From Prevotellaceae bacterium KH2P17 (GTDB lineage Bacteria > Bacteroidota > Bacteroidia > Bacteroidales > Bacteroidaceae), in NCBI GenBank assembly GCA_900199655.1, contig FZRE01000021.1:1-59680 (forward strand): a stretch of DNA of 59,680 bases, written 5' to 3'. The position numbers were made by a program, and so were the translations under genes. This document shows, piece by piece, positions 50,686 through 59,481 of this stretch. Below the pieces are notes generated by a model, which worked only from the letters and a program-made list of their open reading frames with translations, was not told the DNA's origin and ran no database searches. Position 1 is the stretch's first letter. Each line of letters opens with the position of its first letter.

Positions 50686-53001
50686 TTATTTCTTTTTCGC
50701 CGTTCCGTTCACTATTTCCATGCACTGCTCGTAGCTTAGCTCGGCGGCCTTGTCATGCAGCGCCTTGGGCATACGGTAGTTCTTGCCGTCGTAGGCGATG
50801 TAAGGGCCGTAGCGACCGTTGAGCACTTCCAGCTTTGCATCTTCGCTGAACGACTTCAGGTGGCGCTGTTTCTCCTGCTCGCGTTTCTTCTCCAGCAGGG
50901 CTACAGCTGTCTCCAGCGTTACCGTCATGGGGTCTTCGGTCTTGGGCAGGCTCACGTATTTCTTGTCGTGAAGCACGTAGGGGCCGAAGCGTCCGGCACC
51001 TATCACCACCTTGCTGCCTTCGAACTCGCCGATGGTACGGGGCAACTGGAACAGCTCCAGGGCCTCGGCCAGGGTGATGGTCTCGATGCTCTTCTCGGCC
51101 GGAATCTGCGAGAAGCGCGGCTTCTCCTTGTCATCGGCCGAGCCAATCTGCACCACCGGGCCAAAGCGGCCTATCTTCACGAACACCGGCCTGCCGCTCT
51201 CGGGGTCGATGCCCAGCTCGCGTTCGCCGGCCTTGTGTTCCGAGCGGGCCGACATGACCTCGTCTACCACCGGCTCGAAGCTCTTGTCGAAGCCCTTCAT
51301 CATGTGCGTCCACTCCTCTTTACCCTCTGCTATGCGGTCGAACTGGCTCTCTACGCGGGCCGTAAAGTTATAGTCCATAATCTCGGGGAAGTGCTCCATC
51401 AGGAAGTCGTTCACCACGATGCCGATGTCGGTAGGCAGCAACTTGCCCTTCTCGTTGCCCACCGTTTCCTTCTTCTCCTTGGCAGTTATCTTGATGCCTT
51501 TGAGCGTATCGACGGTGTAGCGGCGCTCTTCGCCCTTCTTGTCGCCCTTTTGCACGTACTCCCGTTGCTGTATCGTGCTGATGGTTGGGGCGTAGGTAGA
51601 CGGCCGACCGATGCCGAGTTCCTCCAGCTTCTTTACCAGGCTGGCCTCCGTATAGCGTATGGGGCTCTGCGAGAAGCGCTCGGTAGAGGCAATCTCGCGG
51701 CGGGTCAGCTCGTCGCCTACGTTCATGGAGGGCAGCGTGTGGGCAAACTCGTCGGGGGCGTTGGTCTCCTCCTCGTCGGTCGACTCATGGTAAACCTTCT
51801 GGAAACCGTCGAAAACAACCACCTCGCCGTTGGCTATGAACTTCTCGTCGGCACCCTCTATGTCGATGGTAACGGTAGTTTTCTCAATCTGCGCGTCGGC
51901 CATCTGGCTGGCTGCCGTGCGCTTCCAGATGAGGTCGTAGAGCCTCCGCTCCTGCATGGTGCCCTCTATCTTGGTCTCGCTCATGTACGTTGGGCGTATG
52001 GCCTCGTGTGCTTCCTGGGCGCCCTTGGAGTGGGTGTGGAAGTTGCGGGGCTTGCTGTAAGGCTTGCCGTAGAGCTTGATAATCTCGTCCTTGCTGGTGT
52101 TGATGGCCAGTGAAGAGAGGTTCACGCTGTCCGTACGCATGTAGGTGATGCGTCCGTTCTCGTAAAGATGCTGCGCCACCATCATGGTCTGCGTTACCGT
52201 AAAGCCCAGTTTGCGGGCTGCCTCCTGCTGGAGGGTTGACGTGGTGAACGGAGGAGCGGGCACGCGCTTGAGCGGTTTCTTCGTTATTGCGTCCACGCTG
52301 AAGCGTGCGTCCTTGCATTTCTCGAGGAAGGAGGTGGCCTCCTCGTGCGTACGGAAGCGCTTGTCGAGCTCGGCTTTTACCTCCGAGGCCGAGCCGTCGG
52401 CATGGGTGAGGCCGAAGATGGCGTTCACGCGGTAGTACGGTTCTGACTTGAAGGCCTGTATCTCGCGTTCTCTCTCAACGATGAGTCTGACGGCCACGCT
52501 CTGCACACGGCCTGCGCTGAGCGCCGGTTTTACCTTTCGCCACAGCACGGGCGAGAGCTTGAAGCCCACGAGGCGGTCGAGCACGCGGCGTGCCTGCTGC
52601 GCATTGACCAGGTTCATGTCCAGATGGCGCGGGTTCCGGATGGCCTCCAGAATGGCCGGCTTGGTGATTTCGTGGAACACGATGCGGCTGGTCTTCTCTT
52701 CGTCCAGCCCCAGCACCTCGCACAGGTGCCAGGAGATGGCCTCTCCCTCGCGGTCCTCATCGGAGGCGAGCCATATCTTGCGGGCGGCCTTCACGTTCTT
52801 CTTGAGCTCGCTCACGAGCTTCTTCTTCTCGTCGGGAATCTCGTACGTGGGCTCCATCGTCTGCTCGTTGATGCTCAGTTCGCGCTTCTTGAGGTCGCGG
52901 ATGTGCCCGTAGCTGGACATCACCTTGTAGTCCTTGCCGAGAAACTTCTCAATGGTCTTGGCCTTGGCAGGGCTCTCTACTATCACTAAATTGTCTTGCA
53001 T
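50686..53001 (-). CDS. topA: DNA topoisomerase I
   Basis: 771 residues. TOPRIM domain: LVIVESPAKAKTIEKFLG at 5-22 and WLASDEDREGEAISWHL near 78-93 (DxD). Active-site Tyr287 in GRITYMRTDSVNLS. The C-terminus has three or four short RFGP-type repeats (VKIGRFGPVVQIG, GAGRFGPYVLHDKKYVSLP, NGRYGPYIAYDGKNYRMPK) in place of the classical zinc fingers, as usual in this phylum. Relaxes negative supercoils. Confidence 0.95.
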   Translation of the reverse strand: MQDNLVIVESPAKAKTIEKFLGKDYKVMSSYGHIRDLKKRELSINEQTMEPTYEIPDEKKKLVSELKKNVKAARKIWLASDEDREGEAISWHLCEVLGLDEEKTSRIVFHEITKPAILEAIRNPRHLDMNLVNAQQARRVLDRLVGFKLSPVLWRKVKPALSAGRVQSVAVRLIVEREREIQAFKSEPYYRVNAIFGLTHADGSASEVKAELDKRFRTHEEATSFLEKCKDARFSVDAITKKPLKRVPAPPFTTSTLQQEAARKLGFTVTQTMMVAQHLYENGRITYMRTDSVNLSSLAINTSKDEIIKLYGKPYSKPRNFHTHSKGAQEAHEAIRPTYMSETKIEGTMQERRLYDLIWKRTAASQMADAQIEKTTVTIDIEGADEKFIANGEVVVFDGFQKVYHESTDEEETNAPDEFAHTLPSMNVGDELTRREIASTERFSQSPIRYTEASLVKKLEELGIGRPSTYAPTISTIQQREYVQKGDKKGEERRYTVDTLKGIKITAKEKKETVGNEKGKLLPTDIGIVVNDFLMEHFPEIMDYNFTARVESQFDRIAEGKEEWTHMMKGFDKSFEPVVDEVMSARSEHKAGERELGIDPESGRPVFVKIGRFGPVVQIGSADDKEKPRFSQIPAEKSIETITLAEALELFQLPRTIGEFEGSKVVIGAGRFGPYVLHDKKYVSLPKTEDPMTVTLETAVALLEKKREQEKQRHLKSFSEDAKLEVLNGRYGPYIAYDGKNYRMPKALHDKAAELSYEQCMEIVNGTAKKK

Positions 53002-53283
53002 ATCCTGTAATGGTAATCTATTTGGAGCGCAAAAGTAAACAAAACTTTTGCATATACATTATTATATAGGGTTATTTTCTGTTTTTTTAAGTTTTTAACA
53101 AGTTTTCGGTAACGGCTCCGTTGCCCGTCTCCGGCGGCCCGGAGGCCTTGCAGCAACGCCACGGGAGCGTGCGGACAGCGGGCCGGAGCATGGCCGGCGG
53201 CGACCCTGCAGCCAACGACCGGCAAGGACGGAGACACCACCCGAAAACCCTGCCCGGCAGGAGCGGATTTCATGCACGTGTCT

Positions 53284-53342
53284 TTCAAGGCGACTGAAGG
53301 GCATGTTCAAGCCCCTTGAAAGGCACCATCAAGGGGCTTGAA
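53284..53342. repeat. Triple 22-bp-spaced palindrome array G
   Basis: Units at 53284 (TTCAAGGCGACTGAA), 53306 (TTCAAGCCCCTTGAA) and 53328 (ATCAAGGGGCTTGAA). The rest of the 450-bp gap 53002-53453 is GC-rich without a gene; CAAAAGTA at 53030-53037 may be the -7 element (minus strand TACTTTTG) of topA. Confidence 0.83.
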
Positions 53343-53436
53343 GCACACATGTAGGCAAACCGCCCTGTACATGGGCCTTAGCAGCAGGCCTGCAGGGCGG
53401 CTCCGGCTCCGCATCCGTGAAGCCGAAACAACGAAC

Positions 53437-53464
53437 AACCGGACTTGATAAGCTCAAGTCCGGT
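53437..53464 (-). terminator. Stem-loop at the end of the mannan operon
   Basis: CCGGACTTG (53439-53447) pairs with CAAGTCCGG (53455-53463); the stem overlaps the Nudix stop codon (53454-53456). In the minus direction it is followed by TTGTTCGTTGTTT, a moderate T tract. Confidence 0.65.
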
Positions 53465-53990
53465 CGTTCCCGTTTTCATGCAGAAAGCGCGTTACGGCCT
53501 TGCGGACGGACTCCAGGCCGAAGTCCCCAGGGGCTATGTCGGCCGGGTTCAGCCACACGCACTCGCCTGCATCGTCCATGGGGTGGGCCTCATCGGCGTT
53601 GCTGACCCGGCAGCGGAAGAAGGCGTCGAGCGTGGGAATGGTCATCCCGCTGTAGCTGTAGCGGTTCGGAATGCTGAAGAGATACGTGGCCGAAGTTATC
53701 TCGAGGCCGGTTTCCTCCATGACTTCGCGGCACACGCCCTGCTCCAGCGTTTCGCCTATGTCGCAGAAGCCGCCCGGCAGGTCGAGCGTTCCGCGGGCGG
53801 GAGAGCGGCGCCGGCGCACGGCCAGCAGCTGCCCCCGGTCGTTCAGTATGAAGGCGGCATTGGCGGCGCTGGGGTTCATGAAGTACTCGAAACCGCAGTC
53901 GGCGCAGCGCTTGCTCTTGCCGTTTTGTATCTTGAAGCGGCTGCTACCGCACACCGGACAGTAGCAGAACTTGTGCAGAGGGTGGCTCAT
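53454..53990 (-). CDS. Nudix hydrolase with N-terminal zinc ribbon
   Basis: 178 residues. The N-terminal zinc ribbon has CPVCGSSRF...CADCGFEYF (residues 10-36), as in NudC-type and related proteins. The Nudix box GGFCDIGETLEQGVCREVMEETGLEI carries the full G-x5-E-x7-RE-x2-EE-x-G signature at about 94-119. Hydrolyses a nucleoside diphosphate derivative; which one is not clear. It starts 3 bp after the esterase gene stop, so it is co-transcribed with the mannan genes, which may be chance or may mark a sugar-nucleotide role. Confidence 0.88.
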   Translation of the reverse strand: MSHPLHKFCYCPVCGSSRFKIQNGKSKRCADCGFEYFMNPSAANAAFILNDRGQLLAVRRRRSPARGTLDLPGGFCDIGETLEQGVCREVMEETGLEITSATYLFSIPNRYSYSGMTIPTLDAFFRCRVSNADEAHPMDDAGECVWLNPADIAPGDFGLESVRKAVTRFLHENGNDRT

Positions 53991-53993
53991 GGC

Positions 53994-55427
53994 TTACCAG
54001 TTATCGGTCCGGAAGGGGAACAGAGGCAAGCCCGCCTGGTTGCGGGCGTTACCAAGTTGGAAGTTGCGGAAGCAGTATCGCACGGCCACAGGTGCCGGTA
54101 CGTCCTTGCAGGTCACGATAACGCCCTGCTCGTGGGTATAGCGCGCCGTGGCCGGATGGAACACCCTGTCGGCTCCGGCCACTTCAAAACCCTCGATGCC
54201 CTGCAGGGGCGAGAGGCCGTCATACAGGTTGTTGAGCGTGATGTAGCACGTACCGCCCACGGTCTTCATGCTCCCGAACGACGGGCTCTCGCACATCAGC
54301 TGCTCCATGCCGTACTGTTTCTGCAGCGCCATGAAGGCCAGCCGCTCGCCCACTTGCCGCTTCTGCGCGGGGTGTATCTGGCTGTACTCGTAGGGATAGA
54401 CCAAATCCTGCGTGCACACAATGCCGCTGTTGGCTATCACCTTGGCAGCCTCAAACTGCTGCTCGCGCAGCTTCGGGCCCCAGTCTCCGTTCACGTCGCC
54501 GTTCTCGTAGGGCGCTATCTGCACGAAGTAGAACGGCAGCTGGCCCTGTGCAAAGTCGCGGCGCCACTGCTCGACGAGCAGTTTCAGCCGCTCGGTGTAC
54601 TGTCCCGCAGGGTCGCCTACGTTGGAGCAGCCCTGATAGAAGAGGATGCCCTTGACGGTGTAGTTGAGCACCGGATGGAATGTTCCGTTGCCCCAGACCA
54701 GCGGACGGGTCCACTCCTGGCTGTACTTCTTCACGATGGCGCCCGTGTCGAGCGGCTCCTGCGTGTGCGCTTTCAGGTTCTCGCGGTCCAGCCAGCTCTC
54801 AACACGGCTGCCGCCCTTATTGGCCAGGATGAGCCCCACGGGCAAGTCGAGCGCCCGGTTGAGCATTCGGGCGAAGAAGTAGCCCGTAGCGCTGCAGTCG
54901 GCCACGTGCTGCGGGCCGGCCTTCAGCCACTGGCAGGGGGCGTCGTCGAGCGGTTTCATGCTCATGGTGCTCGGTATCTTGGCGTAACGGATGCCCTTGT
55001 GGGCGGCCGACTCGGCCACGGTGGCGTTGAAACCTTCGACCGGACAGCCCCAGAAGCCGCGCACCGGCATCTCCATGTTGCTCTGTCCGCCGCACACCCA
55101 CACCTCTCCGGCCAGGATGTTCTTCACCGTCAGGGCCTCTCCATCATCAAAGACGATGGACAGGGGGGTGTAAGAAGCCTTGGGCGTTGTTACCTTTACC
55201 TGCCACCGGCCGTTCTTGTCGGTGCGCGTCTGGTACGTCTGGGCGTTCCAGGATACCGTTACCCTGACCGTTGTGCCGGGCTTGTCCCAGCCCCAGAGGC
55301 GGGCTTCTGTCTGCTGCTGCAGCACCATGTTGTCGCTGATAAGGTGCGGGAGGCGCACCTTGGCCTGTGCCGTGGAGGCCGTGAAGAGGGCCACGGCTGC
55401 CATGAGAATTGTCTTTATCCGGTTCAT
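53994..55427 (-). CDS. SASA-type acetylesterase (likely acetyl-mannan esterase)
   Basis: 477 residues, signal peptide MNRIKTILMAAVALFTASTAQA. A beta-sandwich region (LISDNMVLQQQTEARLWGWDKPG, DKNGRWQVKVTTP) precedes the SGNH-like fold: EVWVCGGQSNMEMPV with Ser116, YQGCSNVGD and IHPAQKRQVGERLAFMAL. The residue two before the catalytic His is Gln (SQIHP) where this family usually has Asp (compare DVH in the esterase at 18371-20458). Family label is sialate O-acetylesterase, but its place between GH26 and Nudix genes suggests removal of acetyl groups from mannan or glucomannan. 11 bp after the GH26-like gene. Confidence 0.82.
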   Translation of the reverse strand: MNRIKTILMAAVALFTASTAQAKVRLPHLISDNMVLQQQTEARLWGWDKPGTTVRVTVSWNAQTYQTRTDKNGRWQVKVTTPKASYTPLSIVFDDGEALTVKNILAGEVWVCGGQSNMEMPVRGFWGCPVEGFNATVAESAAHKGIRYAKIPSTMSMKPLDDAPCQWLKAGPQHVADCSATGYFFARMLNRALDLPVGLILANKGGSRVESWLDRENLKAHTQEPLDTGAIVKKYSQEWTRPLVWGNGTFHPVLNYTVKGILFYQGCSNVGDPAGQYTERLKLLVEQWRRDFAQGQLPFYFVQIAPYENGDVNGDWGPKLREQQFEAAKVIANSGIVCTQDLVYPYEYSQIHPAQKRQVGERLAFMALQKQYGMEQLMCESPSFGSMKTVGGTCYITLNNLYDGLSPLQGIEGFEVAGADRVFHPATARYTHEQGVIVTCKDVPAPVAVRYCFRNFQLGNARNQAGLPLFPFRTDNW

Positions 55428-55438
55428 TTCCGTTGTTT

Positions 55439-56515
55439 TCAGTTTTCTGTTTGCTTCAGATAGAGCCCGTTGAGGCTGCTCAGGAAGATGGTGGAGGGGT
55501 CGTTGTAGAGCGTCATGAAGCTCTTGATGAGGCTGTTGTCGGCCCCCGGCCAGGGCGCGAAGAAGTGCTTCTGCGCGTATTCTCCGTGGTTGCTGCCCAG
55601 CAGGAGGTACGAGAGGCGGTTCTGCTGCAGCAGAGGCAGCAGGGTGGAGGAGAAGTAGGTGGAGTCCGGCAGCCCCTCTATGCCCGTGGTAATGCCTGCT
55701 ACCTTGTTGTATTCTTGCGCCAGTCGCACCACTGCGGGCACCATGCGCTCCATCACCCGGCGGTAGGCAGCCTCGTTGGCCTGTGCCTGCGGCTGCATGA
55801 AAGTAAAGTTGATAACCTGCGTTTCGTCAACGGGCAGCCGGCTGCCGAAATGTTCCGGCCGGCCGTCAAAGCTCTCGGAATAGCCGAAGAGCACGTTGGT
55901 AACCTGTTCGTCGCGCAGCCATTGCACCGTCTGCCGGTACAGGCGGCGGTACTCCTGGGGCGAGAGACGGGCGTACCAGGTACCCGGCGAGAGCGGAAAA
56001 GGAAAGAGAACGACGGGTGCCTTGATGCCGTAGCCGTCGTGCAACGAGCCGAGATAGGCTGCCAGCTTGCGCACCCAGCCGTGCAGCAACTGCTCGTTGC
56101 CGTTGGGATTGGGGGCCGTCCAGGTCATCAGGATGAGCCCGCCGTGACGGAAAAAGCCGACGGCATCCTTGCTGATGAGGCTGAAGGGGATGCTGTCGGC
56201 ATTGGTTTTGAGGCCGCGCTCGATACCGCACAGCTCGTAGGCGTTGACGGCCGGCCGGTCGTTACAGATGCTGCGGAAGTCGCTGCGGGCGCTGTCGCCC
56301 TGCCAGCCGATGCCGCGCAGGGTGCCGTACTGCTGCCCGATGAGCACGCCCTTGCCCACAAAGCGGGGCAGGTTGGCCTCTAAGTTCTCCGTCCGAACGG
56401 TGCGGCCGCTGTCGCCCAGCTCGTCGTACGACTTCTTCTTGCCGCCGCACGAGGCTACGAGCAGGGCGACTATGGCAGCACCGGCCATGTATGTGAGTTT
56501 GCTGTTCATTGTCAT
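55439..56515 (-). CDS. GH26-like lipoprotein lacking both catalytic glutamates
   Basis: About 358 residues; start at 56515 (MTMNSKLTYM, ATGA overlap with the preceding gene) or 56509. Lipobox VASC near residue 23. GH26 fold features: GKGVLIGQQYGTLRGIGWQGD, RPAVNAYELCGIE, GGLILMTWTAPNP and KSFMTLYNDPSTIFLSSL. The acid/base segment, RPFHE in active enzymes, reads FPFPLSPGTW (171-180), and the nucleophile segment, A-L-T-E-T-G, reads AGITTG (273-278), so both Glu are replaced. Likely a mannan-binding pseudoenzyme or one with another mechanism. Confidence 0.75.
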   Translation of the reverse strand: MTMNSKLTYMAGAAIVALLVASCGGKKKSYDELGDSGRTVRTENLEANLPRFVGKGVLIGQQYGTLRGIGWQGDSARSDFRSICNDRPAVNAYELCGIERGLKTNADSIPFSLISKDAVGFFRHGGLILMTWTAPNPNGNEQLLHGWVRKLAAYLGSLHDGYGIKAPVVLFPFPLSPGTWYARLSPQEYRRLYRQTVQWLRDEQVTNVLFGYSESFDGRPEHFGSRLPVDETQVINFTFMQPQAQANEAAYRRVMERMVPAVVRLAQEYNKVAGITTGIEGLPDSTYFSSTLLPLLQQNRLSYLLLGSNHGEYAQKHFFAPWPGADNSLIKSFMTLYNDPSTIFLSSLNGLYLKQTEN

Positions 56516-58830
56516 TCGTTGTATGCCTGCTTCATGGCAGCGACCACGGTGGGCAGTGTCCACTTGGGTACTGTGCGGTCCGAGCCGTAGAAAATGCTCG
56601 ACCAGTAGATGGTGGCGATGCCCAGCGGCTTGGCCTGGCGTATCATGTCGGTGGCCTGGTCGGCAGCAGCCTGCTTCAGCTTGTCGGTCGATGAGCCTTC
56701 TACCTGTACGCCGTCGCCGTGAGTTCCGTACTCACCGATGATGACGGGCACGCCCTGGCTCACGAAGCGACGGTTGAGTTCGGAGAACATCTCCTTAATG
56801 GTATTGCTGCAGGTGGTGTTCCATTCGCCGTAGGTTTTAATCCAGTTGTAGGGGTCGTAGGTGTGAACCTGGACGGCAAGGTGGCCTTCGGTCTTGTCCG
56901 CAGGTACCTTGAAGTTGTTGAGAACCTCTGTACCGTGGGCTCCGGCGTAGGTGTTCACAATCAGGTTTCGGGTGGAGTTGTTGCCTCCCGTGGTCCGTAC
57001 TGCGTTCACGAAGCTCTGCGCGTAGCTGTTCAGCGGTGCATAGCTGCCGGCGTTCTTGGGTGCGTTCCAGGTGTTGTCGGCATCGAGCATCTCGTTGTAA
57101 CCCTCGAAGAGCAGATGCTGGTCGTAACCTGCAAAGCGGTTGGCTATCTGCGTCCAGAGTTTCTCAAAGCGTGCCTTGTTGGCCGTATAGTTGCCGGCAT
57201 CGGCCTTTATCCAGGCACCCGCGCCGGCTGCCGTGTCGTGGTGTACGTTGAGAATGCAGTACATGCCGGCGTTGATAACGTAGTCTACCACCTCCTGTAC
57301 ACGGTTCATCCAGGCTTCGTCCACGTTTCCGTCGGCGTCCATGTGCTCGTACCAGGTTACGGGAACGCGCACGCAGTTGAGCCCGCCCTGCTTGAGGAAG
57401 TTCATCATGGCCTGTGTCGTGACGGGCTGACCCCAGCAGGTTTCGTACTGACTGATGGTTTTGCCCTTGCCGATGCCGTTGGCGTCGAGGGTGTTACCGA
57501 GGCTCCAGCCCAGCCCCATGTTGCGTACGGCGTCCTTGGCACTCTCGTTGTTGGTGGTTGCCTGGAGGTTTACCTGGTCTCGGGTGATGACGTAACTCTG
57601 GCTCATGGCATCCTTCCACCAGCTGTTGTCGGGCATGCTTTCGCCGTACCAGGGCATGAAGTAGAGCCACTTGGCACCACTCTGCCACACGTCGGATATG
57701 TTGGCAAAGGGCGTCTGGCCATTTCTTCCGCACTCGGCCAGCGCCACCATCTTGCCTTCATGGCGTGAGGAGATTTCTTGGAACTCTGTTTGGTTGGCCT
57801 TGGCCGCAGTGCCGTAGAGGTCGCGGCCGATGATGTCAACGTACTCGTTGCCCGGGTAGAAGTCGCTGTCGTCATTGTACTGGCTGCTGTCGCCGTTGTA
57901 GTTCTGTGTCGTCCAGGTCCATATCAGGTTGTGGATGCCCTTCTCCTGGAAGTAGTTGAACATGGTTCGCCAGAGGCTCTTGTAGGTTTCGGCACCGTCG
58001 GCACCCCACCAGAACCAGGCTGTAGCCCAGCTGGCAGGCGTCTTGTGCATGCTGTTGCCGGCCCCTTCGTGGAAAGGTCGCCAGAGTGCTACAATGCCCG
58101 CATCCTGCAACTTCTGCAGAACAGCGGCCACCTTGTCCATCTGCTGGTAGAACCACCGGTACTCCCACGTGCCGCTCCTGAGGGCATTGGAGGCCTTGAA
58201 GGTGGTCTTGTCGGTCGAGCAGGTAACGCCCGAGCCGTCTGTTCCGGGCACTACGCCCTCGGCGGTGGGCACGTTGAAGTGCCACATCAGCGACACGATG
58301 CCGCCTGCCCCCGCCCATTCGGTTACGGGAGTGATGTCGTCGTAGTTTATCCAGTTGTTCTTCGGAACGTATATCTGGATGAAGTCGTAGCAGTTGATGG
58401 CGGGATACTTGCCCGTTGCCTGCTGAATCTTGTCGGCCTCCTGGTGGTTCCAGTTTACGTTGGCCATCACGGCCGAGAAGATTTTACTGCCGTAGTTCAT
58501 CTTCAGATACTTGTAAAGGCGCTTGGTGTTGTCCAGCGCCGCCTTGTCGGCCAGGGTGATGTTGCTCACGTCGCTCTCGTGGTAAACGTTGAAGATGACG
58601 TTGCTCACCTCGTCTACTTTCCACTTATCAATCTGTCCGAAGTCCTCCATGCCCTGCATGTAGTTGCCGAATGTGGCGTCGGCATTGAACTGGAGCTTCG
58701 GGAATTGGTTGATTTTGAGCGTCTTTGATTGACCGTCCTTGGTGTTGACGGTGTAGGTGTCGGTAGCCGCCTGCGCGGTTACGTTCAGCGAAATGAGCGC
58801 TGCAAAGAGGGTGAAGATTAGTTTTTTCAT
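56512..58830 (-). CDS. GH26-GH5 bifunctional mannanase/glucanase
   Basis: 772 residues. Signal peptide 1-20; a small beta module (about 24-85, GQSKTLKINQFPKLQFNAD) that resembles the first half of the protein encoded upstream; a GH26 domain (about 75-415) with acid/base Glu255 (LWRPFHEGAGN), AWFWWGADG and nucleophile Glu366 (VALAECG); then a GH5 domain (about 430-772) with NVHHDT, acid/base Glu580 (LLFEGYNEM) and nucleophile Glu700 (VPVIIGEYG). Both sites look intact. GH26-GH5 mannanase-endoglucanase fusions are known from ruminal Prevotella. Its start overlaps the previous gene by ATGA (58827-58830), as does its stop with the next gene. Confidence 0.93.
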   Translation of the reverse strand: MKKLIFTLFAALISLNVTAQAATDTYTVNTKDGQSKTLKINQFPKLQFNADATFGNYMQGMEDFGQIDKWKVDEVSNVIFNVYHESDVSNITLADKAALDNTKRLYKYLKMNYGSKIFSAVMANVNWNHQEADKIQQATGKYPAINCYDFIQIYVPKNNWINYDDITPVTEWAGAGGIVSLMWHFNVPTAEGVVPGTDGSGVTCSTDKTTFKASNALRSGTWEYRWFYQQMDKVAAVLQKLQDAGIVALWRPFHEGAGNSMHKTPASWATAWFWWGADGAETYKSLWRTMFNYFQEKGIHNLIWTWTTQNYNGDSSQYNDDSDFYPGNEYVDIIGRDLYGTAAKANQTEFQEISSRHEGKMVALAECGRNGQTPFANISDVWQSGAKWLYFMPWYGESMPDNSWWKDAMSQSYVITRDQVNLQATTNNESAKDAVRNMGLGWSLGNTLDANGIGKGKTISQYETCWGQPVTTQAMMNFLKQGGLNCVRVPVTWYEHMDADGNVDEAWMNRVQEVVDYVINAGMYCILNVHHDTAAGAGAWIKADAGNYTANKARFEKLWTQIANRFAGYDQHLLFEGYNEMLDADNTWNAPKNAGSYAPLNSYAQSFVNAVRTTGGNNSTRNLIVNTYAGAHGTEVLNNFKVPADKTEGHLAVQVHTYDPYNWIKTYGEWNTTCSNTIKEMFSELNRRFVSQGVPVIIGEYGTHGDGVQVEGSSTDKLKQAAADQATDMIRQAKPLGIATIYWSSIFYGSDRTVPKWTLPTVVAAMKQAYNE

Positions 58831-59285
58831 TTCTTGACGATTTTTACAGATTTGCCGTTGGCGTTGACAATGTAGATGCCCTGCGGCAGGGCGTCGAGGC
58901 TGACGACGGTGGCTTGGGCCGTGTGAGAGGTTACTGCGGGCACTGCCGTGCCGTTGACGGCGAATATCCTGACAGTGGCGCCGGCGCCGGGAATGACCAG
59001 GCTGTTGCCCTGACGGGTGAAGCCGCCGGCCGACTCAATCCCGTCAATGCCGCTGGCAGTGGTAAAGGTAAAGGTCTTTACTTTGTAGAGGTCGTATTCC
59101 AGCGTCTCGGCACCGGCCGTGATGGTCATCTTGTCGGCCGCCATCACGACGGTAGGCTGTGTGGAGAGGGCAAAGGTGTGGGTGGCGTTGTCGCTGAACG
59201 TAACCACGAGAACCCTGTCCTCGGCGCCTGCGGTGAGCGCGGCGGCCAGCGTGAAGAGCGTGAGTAGTAGTTTTCGCATGTGCAT
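58827..59285 (-). CDS. Small secreted protein with T9SS-like C-terminal tail
   Basis: About 152 residues from ATG 59285 (MHMRKLLLTLF) or 59279. Signal peptide KLLLTLFTLAAALTAGA, a beta module DRVLVVTFSDNATHTFALSTQPTVVM...YDLYKVKTFTFTT, then a Por-secretion-type tail: GATVRIFAVNGTAVPAV...VSLDALPQGIYIVNANGKSVKIVKK. It may be exported by the type IX system and anchored at the surface. As first gene of the mannan operon it could be a docking or binding partner of the GH26-GH5 enzyme, with which it seems to share its N-terminal module. Function not known. Confidence 0.75.
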   Translation of the reverse strand: MHMRKLLLTLFTLAAALTAGAEDRVLVVTFSDNATHTFALSTQPTVVMAADKMTITAGAETLEYDLYKVKTFTFTTASGIDGIESAGGFTRQGNSLVIPGAGATVRIFAVNGTAVPAVTSHTAQATVVSLDALPQGIYIVNANGKSVKIVKK

Positions 59286-59310
59286 GTATTGAATGGTGAA
59301 ACAGAAAAAT

Positions 59311-59360
59311 GTGGCGCGGTTGATAGTCCGACCGCGCCACAAAGTTATGATTTTTTTCGC
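59311..59360 (-). promoter_or_regulatory. Promoter and 5' hairpin of the mannan operon
   Basis: TAACTTTG on the minus strand (59348-59341) is a TAnnTTTG -7 element. Directly downstream, GTGGCGCGGT (59311-59320) and ACCGCGCCAC (59331-59340) form a perfect 10-bp stem followed in the minus direction by ATTTTTCTG. Depending on the exact start site this is a transcript-end hairpin that protects the mRNA or a short attenuator. Confidence 0.55.
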
Positions 59361-59481
59361 AAATCCGGAATGAATTCCGCGGCTAAAAGGCTGTTTGCGT
59401 TCTGCTCCGCGCGGTTTCCGGCGGTGCCGGATGCTCCGGCTGGGGTTGCCGGAAACCTGTTCAGGCGGGCTTGCAGACTAT

